Source: JBFHES01 sp041584015
Lineage (GTDB): Bacteria; Bacteroidota; Bacteroidia; Bacteroidales; M50B96
Direction of reading: 5' to 3'
Assembly: GCA_041584015.1 (NCBI GenBank)
Contig: JBFHES010000050.1
Span: 1 to 19,765, forward strand
DNA length: 19,765 bases
The notes beneath the pieces were generated by a model that saw only the letters and a program-made list of their open reading frames with translations, was not told the DNA's origin and searched no databases. This document shows, in pieces, positions 7,445 through 15,047 of the stretch; the stretch's first letter is position 1, and every line of letters starts with the position of its first letter. Both the position numbers and the translations under genes were made by a program.

Positions 7445-7824
7445 TACTTCGATTTCAATGTTTTCTTGAAGGTAATGATGTAGTCGTTTACCGATTGCTG
7501 AAAATTTTGCATGAGCAGGTTATAGGCATCGTAAAACTTTTGGCCATCCGCCGTAAGTTCGCTTTTTCCGCCAGATTCGCCGCCGCGTTGTTTTTCAATA
7601 AGGGCAAAGCCAAGTAAACTTTCTGCTTGACGAATATCGCCCCAGGCCTTTCGGTAACTTATTTGTAATGCATTTGCGGCCGCCTTAAGCGATCCAAGAT
7701 TACTTATATGCTTAAGTAGTGCCCAATCCTGATCTCTAAGAATTTTCTGATCATGTTCATCAGAAATCCAGATATCATAATTTACTCTAATATTCGAATA
7801 TTTTGGTTGTTCCATTCTACCCAT
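7444..7824 (-). CDS. ModE N-terminal-type winged-helix regulator, 126 aa
   Basis: The protein matches the DNA-binding half of ModE, the molybdate-responsive repressor/activator. Residues 44-66 form the helix-turn-helix (GSLKAAANALQISYRKAWGD), followed by the wing with paired glycines (QRGGESGG, 80-86) and LTADGQKFYDAYNLL, all in the ModE order. E. coli ModE has 262 residues with two C-terminal Mop domains that bind molybdate; this protein stops after the DNA-binding domain and a dimerisation-like helix. It therefore has no visible ligand-binding part. The start is the ATG at 7822-7824; a second ATG at 7813-7815 is equally possible. The gene heads the cluster, and a ModE-like palindrome lies over its promoter, so autoregulation is likely. 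Confidence 0.85.
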   Translation of the reverse strand: MGRMEQPKYSNIRVNYDIWISDEHDQKILRDQDWALLKHISNLGSLKAAANALQISYRKAWGDIRQAESLLGFALIEKQRGGESGGKSELTADGQKFYDAYNLLMQNFQQSVNDYIITFKKTLKSK

Positions 7825-7831
7825 CTTTTTT

Positions 7832-7855
7832 CGATATGCTAAAAACTACATAACG
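7832..7855 (-). promoter_or_regulatory. Candidate ModE operator over the cluster promoter
   Basis: On the minus strand the site reads CGTTATGTA, six bases, AGCATATCG. The inner pair CGTTATG/CATATCG is an inverted repeat with one mismatch. As I recall the E. coli ModE consensus, it is CGnTATATA-N6-TATATAACG, so both half-site ends and the spacing fit. The site lies 8 bp before the first ATG of the modE-like gene. Confidence 0.5.
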
Positions 7856-7872
7856 CAATGCAAATAAAGCAA
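7841..7872 (-). promoter_or_regulatory. Candidate promoter of the modE-wtpA cluster
   Basis: The minus strand has TTG (7870-7872), 21 bases, then TAGTTTTT (7841-7848), which is seven of eight bases of TAnnTTTG. The spacing fits the -33/-7 promoters of Bacteroidota. Transcription would begin near 7835, about 10 bp before the first ATG. The -7 element lies inside the candidate ModE site, the arrangement expected for repression. Confidence 0.4.
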
Positions 7873-7965
7873 TTTTAGAAATGTGGTGAACTACCGATTT
7901 TAATTCAGAAAGAGTTTAAACAGCCACCTAATCAGCAGCTGTATTGTGTTGTTTGGCTTTAAGAT

Positions 7966-8247
7966 CTATCTGTAAAGGCAAAGATATGATACTCTATCTG
8001 CACAGTTTACCTTGAACTTAACATCTTTTGCAACGATAAATGTTTCGTGCTTTTTAAATGTCTTCCATTCCTTTTCTTCAGGAAGTAATACTTCCATTGA
8101 TCCGGAAACAACGGTCATGTATTCAACCATACTGGTGCCAAATTCGTATTCACCTTTTTCCATCACACCAATTGTAGCAGGTCCTGCTGCATCATCAAAA
8201 GCTATAGACTTAACTTTACCGTCGAAATATTCATTTGTCTTAAACAT
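7966..8247 (-). CDS. ppnP: Pyrimidine/purine nucleoside phosphorylase PpnP, 93 aa
   Basis: This small single-domain cupin phosphorolyses nucleosides to free base and ribose-1-phosphate with broad specificity (PpnP/YaiE family, formerly DUF1255/UPF0345). It has full family length. Landmarks are the start MFKTNEYFDGKVKSIAFDD, then ATIGVMEKGEYEFGT, EYMTVVSGSMEVLLP, WKTFKKHETFIVA and the C-terminal VSYLCLY. It is soluble and cytoplasmic, with a role in nucleoside salvage. It stands alone: a gap of 141 bp separates it from the upstream end of the modE-like gene, and 120 bp from the glycosylase gene. A TAnnTTTG element just upstream suggests its own promoter. Confidence 0.93.
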   Translation of the reverse strand: MFKTNEYFDGKVKSIAFDDAAGPATIGVMEKGEYEFGTSMVEYMTVVSGSMEVLLPEEKEWKTFKKHETFIVAKDVKFKVNCADRVSYLCLYR

Positions 8248-8268
8248 AATCTTAATTTTTTTGCGCTA

Positions 8269-8276
8269 CAAAAATA
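8269..8276 (-). promoter_or_regulatory. Candidate -7 element for ppnP
   Basis: The minus strand reads TATTTTTG, an exact TAnnTTTG match, 21 bp before the ppnP ATG at 8247. No clear -33 element is visible. Confidence 0.4.
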
Positions 8277-8367
8277 GTATTCTGGGCAGATTGATAACTG
8301 ACTTTTATCACTGGATTTTAGTTATCTCGTTTTGGGAAATTGGCTAAGAAACAGTATGATTAATTAA

Positions 8368-9033
8368 TTACTTAAGTGCTTCAACAAAATTGGCGAGATG
8401 CTGATCGTAATTTCTGCGATTGTATTGTATGACCCAGCGAGGGTGTGGAAGCGGGATGATCTTTTCGAAAAAGCCATGGTCTTTATTGAGTTGTTCAAAG
8501 AATTTTTGATTCTTTCCTTTTCCTAAGCAGAAAGCAAGCTTTCTTGAAATACCTAGGTCCATTTGGAGTTTCATTGTATGAATAATGAATGGTGTTGATG
8601 CTTCAATTAGTTCCGACGAATCGTAATAATTATAGTTCTTTCCATCCTTAACAAAACCAAGCGGGCAAATGGCGGTTACAAAAAAACGAGCATAAAATTG
8701 ATCAACGCCGCCGTAAGCTTCAATCCAATCGTACACAAATCGAGAGGATTGCTCTGGTGTTTTTTTGAATGGAGATTGAATGCCACAGTATTTATCGAGA
8801 TTCAGCGGATCGGTAAATGGTATGCCAGTTATACCTGCGCCGAACCTGCCGGGATTGATTCCGAAGATTGCAATGCGTTCGTTGGTGTCGCTGTAATATT
8901 TCTTGTAGAATTCCTGACTCAGCTCATTAGCTGTATCTTCTAAATATGGATTCATTATTTCAACTCCTTCTGGCATTGGAGTAGTAAGCTCAAGCGAATT
9001 GTTGAAGCGAATTATTTTGTCGGCATTGGTCAT
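8368..9033 (-). CDS. SMUG2-type uracil-DNA glycosylase, 221 aa
   Basis: The protein belongs to the uracil-DNA glycosylase superfamily, which removes damaged (deaminated) bases to start base-excision repair. Motif 1 is GINPGRFGAG at residues 58-67, followed by ITGIPFTDP; motif 2 is LPHPRW, with His197. Both fit the SMUG group, and the combination with GAGITGIPFTDP fits the SMUG2 branch described from Pedobacter heparinus. Length is normal and nothing is missing. The product is cytoplasmic and works on DNA. The ATG at 9031-9033 gives MTNADKIIRFN. It lies downstream of the efflux operon, 147 bp after its last gene, and is probably a separate unit. Confidence 0.85.
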   Translation of the reverse strand: MTNADKIIRFNNSLELTTPMPEGVEIMNPYLEDTANELSQEFYKKYYSDTNERIAIFGINPGRFGAGITGIPFTDPLNLDKYCGIQSPFKKTPEQSSRFVYDWIEAYGGVDQFYARFFVTAICPLGFVKDGKNYNYYDSSELIEASTPFIIHTMKLQMDLGISRKLAFCLGKGKNQKFFEQLNKDHGFFEKIIPLPHPRWVIQYNRRNYDQHLANFVEALK

Positions 9034-9180
9034 ACTTGTAATTTACATGTGCTAGATATCTTGTTTTGTAAAAAATTGAATGCTTTTGTTGATATTGGGG
9101 CTTTGACCCAATTCTATTGAAAAAAAGCAAATCGGGTCTGAGACCCTTTAATTACAGGTCTGGAATCTGCCAACTTTCCT

Positions 9181-10509
9181 CTATTGCTGATACTCCTCAA
9201 TTATCCCACCTGTTAATCGTAACAGTTCGGTATGTGTATCAATAAGGTTATAAATTGATTCAAGTTTGTTAAACGAGGCATTCATATACATGATTTGTAC
9301 ATCGCGGTAGTTAAAGGAATTGATGGTTCCTGCTTTAAAACGATCCATGGATAGTTGTAAATTTAGTTCGGTGCTTTTCATGTTTTCCTCGGCAACATTG
9401 TACAATTGCTTGCGGGCATTATAAAAATCGTACATGGTTGAAAGCACAATGCTTAAGCTGTTGGTTATTTCTTCTACCTGCAAGCTGGCAATTTCTTCTT
9501 CTATCTTTGCATTCTGAATGGCACTGCGTGTGTTGCCACCATTGTATAGGTTCCAGTTTAAAGCAAAGGCTGCGTAATAATCAAAATTGTCATAATCAAC
9601 ACGATCATACTCATCCGCCTTCAGCCAGGTTCTGCCAACATCAACACCAGAGCGTAAACTCACGGTTGGAAACATTACACTTTTTGCAATCTTGGTTGAG
9701 TTCTTTAAAATGTTTTGATTGATGTATTGATTTTGTAGTGTTTTGTTGTTTTTGGTCAATCCGGCAAGCAAATCAGATAGTTTATATTCTTGTAGATAAA
9801 GAGGGAGTTCATCAGTTAAAATGTATTGTTTGCCGGCAGCTTCACCAAGCAACTGATTCAGGTTCATAAATGCACTATTTAAGTTCATTGCTTGCAGCAA
9901 TACATTTGATGAATCTGTAAGGAAGGCATTTTTGCTCTGCAATACATCATAAGTTACCGCACTTCCAAGTTCCTTTTTTGTTAGCAAGTACTGGTACCTG
10001 TCTTTCGATAAATTTTTAAGTTCAGTAACAATGCTTAGTTTCTCCGTCTCGAGCAGCGCCTGGTAGTAGGCCAGAATAATGCTTTGTATAGTGTTCTCTA
10101 CAACAATTGCAGCATTGCCTTCGGTTAGTTTGTATAACTGATCTAAATTGTCTTTGGTGGTGCTAATTCTAAATCCGCTAAATAGCACCCAATTAAGTGT
10201 TAACGAGGGAGCCATGGTGTTAAGAACACTTTCGGATTCTGAAATGCCGGGAACACCATTTGTATAAGCAGGTGTACCTGATTTATCGTATTGATTCCGG
10301 TTGTTAATGGAGAAATCAAGCGTTGGCAAGGCACCCGCAGAGCCTAGGCCTGTATTGTTTCCGGCAATCTCGATATTTAATTTGGCAATACGTACCTGGA
10401 AGTTATTCTGGAGACCTCTTTGGATTGCCTGCGACAGTGTTAACTCTTCCTGTGCGTTTAGGGCAAAAGAGAAAACCAATGCTGCTATGATAATTATTAA
10501 TCGTTTCAT
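9181..10509 (-). CDS. TolC-family outer-membrane efflux channel, 442 aa
   Basis: This encodes the outer-membrane channel of the tripartite pump. Residues 1-19 are a signal peptide (LIIIIAALVFSFALNA), and the mature protein starts QEELTLSQAIQRGLQNNFQV, the usual opening of the family. Two similar halves of long helices with short beta-strands follow: MNLNSAFMNLNQLLGE in the first half and ALNWNLYNGGNTRSAIQNAK in the second, the latter being the typical outer-membrane beta-strand signature. The C-terminal helices (LQLSMDRFKAGTINSFNYRD) are also typical. It is the last gene of the operon, 19 bp after the RND pump gene. The family fits; the exported substrate cannot be told from the channel. Confidence 0.92.
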   Translation of the reverse strand: MKRLIIIIAALVFSFALNAQEELTLSQAIQRGLQNNFQVRIAKLNIEIAGNNTGLGSAGALPTLDFSINNRNQYDKSGTPAYTNGVPGISESESVLNTMAPSLTLNWVLFSGFRISTTKDNLDQLYKLTEGNAAIVVENTIQSIILAYYQALLETEKLSIVTELKNLSKDRYQYLLTKKELGSAVTYDVLQSKNAFLTDSSNVLLQAMNLNSAFMNLNQLLGEAAGKQYILTDELPLYLQEYKLSDLLAGLTKNNKTLQNQYINQNILKNSTKIAKSVMFPTVSLRSGVDVGRTWLKADEYDRVDYDNFDYYAAFALNWNLYNGGNTRSAIQNAKIEEEIASLQVEEITNSLSIVLSTMYDFYNARKQLYNVAEENMKSTELNLQLSMDRFKAGTINSFNYRDVQIMYMNASFNKLESIYNLIDTHTELLRLTGGIIEEYQQ

Positions 10510-10528
10510 TTTAATCAGTTTTTGCTAG

Positions 10529-13500
10529 TTAGTCAATAACCCTTTTGCTGTGAATAATCACTTTCTCAACAGATTCCTTACTTGGTCTTTCTCCTGTCCA
10601 TAGCCACTTAAGTGCCACCTTTGCATCATTTAATAACATAATTAGTGCAGGGAAGAATATAAGGATGAAAAGTGTTCCTACAAATACACCATAAGCAAGC
10701 GATACGGCAAGCGGTATTAGAAATTGTGCTTGGAAGCTTTTCTCCAGAATAATTGGGTACAAACCAACTGTTGTGGTTATGGTGGTTAGAATAATTGCAC
10801 GGAATCTTGCAGTACCAGCATCGTAAACAGCCTCCTTAACCTTTTTTCCTTCCAGCAAGAGGGAGTTGTATTTGGCCAGGAATACCACCGCATCATTAAT
10901 AATTACTCCACTAAGTGCAACAATTCCCCAAATGCTTAACATCGAAACAGGAATGCCCTCAATACCATGTCCCCAAAGAGCGCCAAGTACTGCTAATGGT
11001 ATCATAGCAACAATAATGAACATTTGCGAGAAGGATTTAAAATGCACCATTAATAATAGAATGATGATCGCAAATGCTATCCCATAGTATTTGCCAAGAC
11101 TTTTTCCTGATTCCATACTTTCCTTTTGCTGCCCGAGGTTTTCAACTTTTACATTTGGATACATGGCCAGCATGGTTGGTACAATCTCGTTGTTTACCAG
11201 ATCGGTTATAGGTACAATTGGTTCGTCAGGATTTTTAACGCCAGCTGTAACTGTTATCTCACGAGAGCCTTTATAGTGCTTGATGTTTACCGGGCCACGT
11301 AATATCTCATAGGTGATTAGTTCGGTTAGCGGATATTCACCTTGAGGTGTTTTTACTTTCATACGCTCCAACTGTCCGATTGTGCTTCTGTCGTCTTGCG
11401 GATAACGCACCCACACGCGAAGTTCGTTTCGTCCGGATTGTAGTCGCTGGCTCTGCCCTCCAAAGAAACCATATCTTACCTGATTGGAGATAGTGGCATA
11501 GTTCAATCCCAGAATATAGGCCTGAGGTTTCAACTGTATGCGTACTTCCTGCTTACCCAGCGGATAGTTGTCGGTAATGTTATTAAGTGCATCAAGTTTG
11601 GCTAATTCTCCTTTCAGATAAGCACGTGCTTTCTCCAGCTCTTCAATATTGCTGCTGAGTAAACTAACCGATACCGGATCGCCGAAGGTGTTTCGTCCGG
11701 CAACTATGTATTTTTGAGCTTCAGGTACCGGACCAATTTTTTCTTGAACACGGTTCACCACCTCGAAGCTTGATGTGCCGGAGTTTTCCAGATCGCGAAG
11801 CAGTACAAATATGTTACCGGCATGCGAACCTGTTTCTTGTCCGTTAAATGCTCCGCCAACACTTCTGAATGTGTAGTTTACAAAATTGCTTGTATCGTTA
11901 AGTTCATTTTTCAATTCATCATTAACTTCCCAAATAGCTTCCTCAAAACGAACCAGATAATCTTCAGTTATTTTCTCACCGGTTCCCGGCGTAAAAGCAA
12001 TGTCAACATTAAACTGGTCGAAAGGAATGTTCGGGAAAAAAGTCAGTCCAATTAGGTTTCCACGGAAAAGTCCGACGGTAATAAAAATAAAGGCAATTGG
12101 AACGGTAATGGCAACGGCACGGTAATTAATTACCCACTTTAATAATTTGCCATATACTTTATGACGCACAAAATTAATTCCTCTGTCAATTGATTGTCGA
12201 TACTTGGCGGCTTTCCCTTGTCGGCGTTTTTCACGTAACACCCAGTTACTTGATAAATGTGCGGGTAGAATAAAGAATGCCTCGATTAACGAAACGGCCA
12301 AACTTACCACCACGACAAAAGCCACGTCGTACATCATTTCCATTTGACCCTCAATAAAGAATAATGGTGAGAATGCTATGATTGTTGTTGTTACCGAAGT
12401 TGCCACTGCCGGAAGCACCTCCATGGTGCCTTCAATGGCTGCCTTTTTAGGAGATAATCCTTTTTCAAATTTGGAGAAGATGTTTTCACCGATTACAATT
12501 CCATCATCCACCAGAATACCAATGACCAAAATCATCCCGAAGAGGGAGATCATATTTATGGTAATACCATAGGAATTGGCAAATACAAACATGGCCAAAA
12601 AGGAGGCGGGGATGCCCCATGCTACCCAAGCTGATAGTCGGAAGTTTAGAAATAATCCAAGTGTTAAGATAACCAGTAATAAGCCAATTCCGCCATTTTT
12701 TAAAAGCAGATTTAATCGTGCCATCAGGTTTTCCAGAAAACTATAGGTAATGTGTAAATCGACTAAAGGATGTTTGGCATTAAATTCTTCTGTATAGTCG
12801 ACCAAATAAGAGGTGATCATTTTAAGGTCTTCCTCAGGTAGTTTATTAATCTGAAAAGAAATAGACGGTTTCCCATTTGCATAGGATTTGCCTGGTCCTT
12901 CGGCGAATTGCAATTTTACATCGGCAACATCGCGAATGCGCAGCAAGTCACCATCCTGACTGGCGCGTACAATTAGATCGCCAATCTCGTTTGGTTTTAC
13001 AGTTCTGTTCCTTGTACGAATTAGAATTTCTTGCTCGTCAGAACGGATCAGTCCGGCAGACATGTCGATGTTGTTGAAGGCAATGGCTCGTGAAATATCA
13101 TCAAATGTAAGTCCGTAACGTAATAGTGTGGCTTCTTTAGCTTCTACCGACAGTTCCAGCTCGGGATGACCAGTGATGGTTAACTGTGAAAGCAAACCTG
13201 ATTTGAGAAAATCATTTTCGACTTCGTCTGCTAGCATTTTTAGTGTAAGAAGATCAACGTCACCGGTAAGGCTCATGAATCCAGCCATGGTTATGGATCG
13301 CTGCTTGAATACAATTGGTCGTTCAGCATCAACAGGCAACGATGGGATTCCATCTACCGCATTTTTTACTTCAATAAGAACATCATCAACATCGTGATCA
13401 TAGGTGCATTTTATATTTATGGTTGCAAAGTTCTCCGAAGAGGTGGAGGTAATCTCTTTGATGCCAACAATACTGCGCAGTGCTTCTTCAATACGAATGG

Positions 13501-13693
13501 TAACGCCTTCTTCCATTTCTTTAGGTGAAGCACCCGGATATGCCACGGTTACGAAGATGTTTCGTGAGGGCATTTGTGGGAAGAATGAAAGATTCATATT
13601 CATCGCACTAATAACTCCGGCGATAATAAATACCGCAATAAAGAGATTCGCGAAGAATGGGAATTTTACAAAAATGGTAACTAACTTTCTCAT
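10529..13693 (-). CDS. RND-family inner-membrane efflux pump (AcrB/HAE-like), 1054 aa
   Basis: The pump exports small molecules by proton antiport through the adaptor and the TolC-like channel. It has the standard layout: a helix near the N-terminus, two large periplasmic loops, and two sets of helices around 330-480 and 870-1030. Helix 4 carries GILVDDGIVIGEN, with Asp396-Asp397 matching the AcrB proton-relay pair Asp407/Asp408. Helix 10 reads SGVIINDAVVFLAKYN, so the Lys940 of AcrB is not conserved; Asn-Asp is present instead. Length is close to AcrB (1049). Its spectrum (drugs, metals, lipids) is not clear from sequence; no CzcA-type metal signature stands out. The gap to the adaptor gene is 79 bp and contains a hairpin. 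Confidence 0.93.
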   Translation of the reverse strand: MRKLVTIFVKFPFFANLFIAVFIIAGVISAMNMNLSFFPQMPSRNIFVTVAYPGASPKEMEEGVTIRIEEALRSIVGIKEITSTSSENFATINIKCTYDHDVDDVLIEVKNAVDGIPSLPVDAERPIVFKQRSITMAGFMSLTGDVDLLTLKMLADEVENDFLKSGLLSQLTITGHPELELSVEAKEATLLRYGLTFDDISRAIAFNNIDMSAGLIRSDEQEILIRTRNRTVKPNEIGDLIVRASQDGDLLRIRDVADVKLQFAEGPGKSYANGKPSISFQINKLPEEDLKMITSYLVDYTEEFNAKHPLVDLHITYSFLENLMARLNLLLKNGGIGLLLVILTLGLFLNFRLSAWVAWGIPASFLAMFVFANSYGITINMISLFGMILVIGILVDDGIVIGENIFSKFEKGLSPKKAAIEGTMEVLPAVATSVTTTIIAFSPLFFIEGQMEMMYDVAFVVVVSLAVSLIEAFFILPAHLSSNWVLREKRRQGKAAKYRQSIDRGINFVRHKVYGKLLKWVINYRAVAITVPIAFIFITVGLFRGNLIGLTFFPNIPFDQFNVDIAFTPGTGEKITEDYLVRFEEAIWEVNDELKNELNDTSNFVNYTFRSVGGAFNGQETGSHAGNIFVLLRDLENSGTSSFEVVNRVQEKIGPVPEAQKYIVAGRNTFGDPVSVSLLSSNIEELEKARAYLKGELAKLDALNNITDNYPLGKQEVRIQLKPQAYILGLNYATISNQVRYGFFGGQSQRLQSGRNELRVWVRYPQDDRSTIGQLERMKVKTPQGEYPLTELITYEILRGPVNIKHYKGSREITVTAGVKNPDEPIVPITDLVNNEIVPTMLAMYPNVKVENLGQQKESMESGKSLGKYYGIAFAIIILLLMVHFKSFSQMFIIVAMIPLAVLGALWGHGIEGIPVSMLSIWGIVALSGVIINDAVVFLAKYNSLLLEGKKVKEAVYDAGTARFRAIILTTITTTVGLYPIILEKSFQAQFLIPLAVSLAYGVFVGTLFILIFFPALIMLLNDAKVALKWLWTGERPSKESVEKVIIHSKRVID

Positions 13694-13733
13694 GTGATGT
13701 ATGGTTGTTACATTTTAACTAGATGAATTTTTG

Positions 13734-13755
13734 TGCGACCTTAGTGTTGGTCGCA
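13734..13755 (-). repeat. 7-bp inverted repeat between adaptor and pump genes
   Basis: TGCGACC (13734-13740) and GGTCGCA (13749-13755) pair perfectly around an 8-nt spacer. The site is between the stop of the adaptor gene (13773) and the ATG of the pump gene (13693). It is not followed by a T run, so it is a poor terminator. It could tune the relative expression of the two genes or stabilise the mRNA end. Confidence 0.45.
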
Positions 13756-13772
13756 ATTATTTGCGAAGTAGC

Positions 13773-14900
13773 CTAATTTATAATTTCTACTTCTGTGCCT
13801 TCTACAGGATTTATCAATGCTTCGGAAACAATAAAAGTTCCTTCTTCAATTCCAGAGAAAAGCAAGGTTTTGTCATAAACCTTTTCAATTTTAACGGTAC
13901 GGTGCACCAGTTTGTCGTCTTCAACCGTGTACACAAAATTGCCATTGCTAACCGCGGTTCTAGGTAATTCCATAACTCCTTTAAGCGTTTTTCCGGCAAA
14001 CATTACTTTCAGGTATTGTCCTTTAAAAAGCGGAGCATCAGTATTATTCGGTACCGTAACATATACATTTATCGATTGGGTTGCAGGATCAACAAAATCG
14101 GCAATTCGGGAAACTCTACCGTTCCAGACATTTTGCTTATTTACATCGGAAGTGATGGTAGCTGTGTTGCCTACCTGCAGAAATTGCGCAGTAACCAACT
14201 CAACCGGAACTTCAATTTCAAGCTTACCTGTTTTAATCATTGTCGCAATTCTACTTCCGGGGTTTGCAATGGAACCAACTTCTGAGAAGACATCTGTAAA
14301 AGCCCCATCAAACGGCGCATAGATGGTATATTTGTCTAATCGTAACTCATCACTTTGAATGGCATAATACTCACTTATTATACCTCTGCTTGAAAGGAAT
14401 ATTTTTAGCTGTTTTGACGCTATAGCTGGCAGATCCGGTAAATCCTTGTCCATTTCAATGGCATCAAAAAATGAGCTCCAGCTTTCATACTGATCGGTAT
14501 AATCTATTTTTATGTCAGGGAGCAAATTCGCAATTAAGGTTAAGAAACCACTCTTTCGTGCTTTTAGCGAGTAGGCATAATCGTCGCTGAAAATGCGGAT
14601 GATTAAATCTCCTTTTCTGAACCTTTCACCTTTTTTGAGGGAAATATTTCCGGGCAGAATTTTACCCGAAACTTCGGCAGAAAGCGCAACATCAAATTGA
14701 GAGGTAACTCTTCCGGTGCCTTCTATCTCGGTGGTAATGTTGGAATATTTAATCTTTTCGGCAACTACCACAGCCTTCTTATTAACGGCCAAAGCGGTTT
14801 TGGGTTGTGGTTTCATATCGCTAAGTGCACCCATTATTGCAATGGCAACGACAAGAATAAGTACTATGGATCCAATGATTACAATTGCTTTTCTATTCAT
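13773..14900 (-). CDS. RND efflux adaptor (membrane fusion protein), 375 aa
   Basis: This periplasmic adaptor links the RND pump to the outer-membrane channel. Residues 1-28 form a membrane anchor (IVIIGSIVLILVVAIAIMGAL); there is no lipobox. The first half of the lipoyl domain is at about 70-103 (SAEVSGKILPGNISLKKGER, then GDLIIRI), the second half near 205-240 (YTIYAPFDGAFTDVFSEVGS). The segment between them is a short helical insert rather than the long coiled-coil of AcrA. A beta-barrel and a membrane-proximal domain follow (VEVPVEL-type strands, WNGRVSRIADFVDPATQSIN, GQYLKVMFAG, MELPRTAVSNGN). The ATG at 14898-14900 begins the operon; a TAnnTTTG element is just upstream. Confidence 0.9.
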   Translation of the reverse strand: MNRKAIVIIGSIVLILVVAIAIMGALSDMKPQPKTALAVNKKAVVVAEKIKYSNITTEIEGTGRVTSQFDVALSAEVSGKILPGNISLKKGERFRKGDLIIRIFSDDYAYSLKARKSGFLTLIANLLPDIKIDYTDQYESWSSFFDAIEMDKDLPDLPAIASKQLKIFLSSRGIISEYYAIQSDELRLDKYTIYAPFDGAFTDVFSEVGSIANPGSRIATMIKTGKLEIEVPVELVTAQFLQVGNTATITSDVNKQNVWNGRVSRIADFVDPATQSINVYVTVPNNTDAPLFKGQYLKVMFAGKTLKGVMELPRTAVSNGNFVYTVEDDKLVHRTVKIEKVYDKTLLFSGIEEGTFIVSEALINPVEGTEVEIIN

Positions 14901-14928
14901 GATGAAATTTGGTTTTACAATTTTGCGT

Positions 14929-14936
14929 CAAAATTA
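14929..14936 (-). promoter_or_regulatory. Candidate -7 element of the efflux operon
   Basis: The minus strand reads TAATTTTG, an exact TAnnTTTG match, 28 bp before the adaptor ATG at 14900. The region is AT-rich, so chance matches are likely. No regulator gene or operator-like palindrome is visible beside it. Confidence 0.35.
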
Positions 14937-15047
14937 AACAAAAAATAGCTCGTATGGTTTTCATAAGCTGTTAATCAATACTAAAAAATGCTTAAGTCTT
15001 AAATGCTGCGTAGCTTCTTGCACCAATTTAATTGATGTCCAACTAAC

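Noticed and set aside
9096..9145. Possible terminator after the TolC-like gene (GGGTCT-G-AGACCC, ATTGGG-CCCAAT and a run of seven T on the minus strand)
   Set aside because: The GGGTCT palindrome leaves no room for a loop unless shortened to four pairs, and the T run is seven bases away from it. The second stem is only six pairs. Too weak to list.
14937..15047. Gap between symporter end and efflux operon examined for a terminator or small gene
   Set aside because: Only short AT-rich repeats such as TTAAGTCTTAA are visible; no convincing stem or reading frame.
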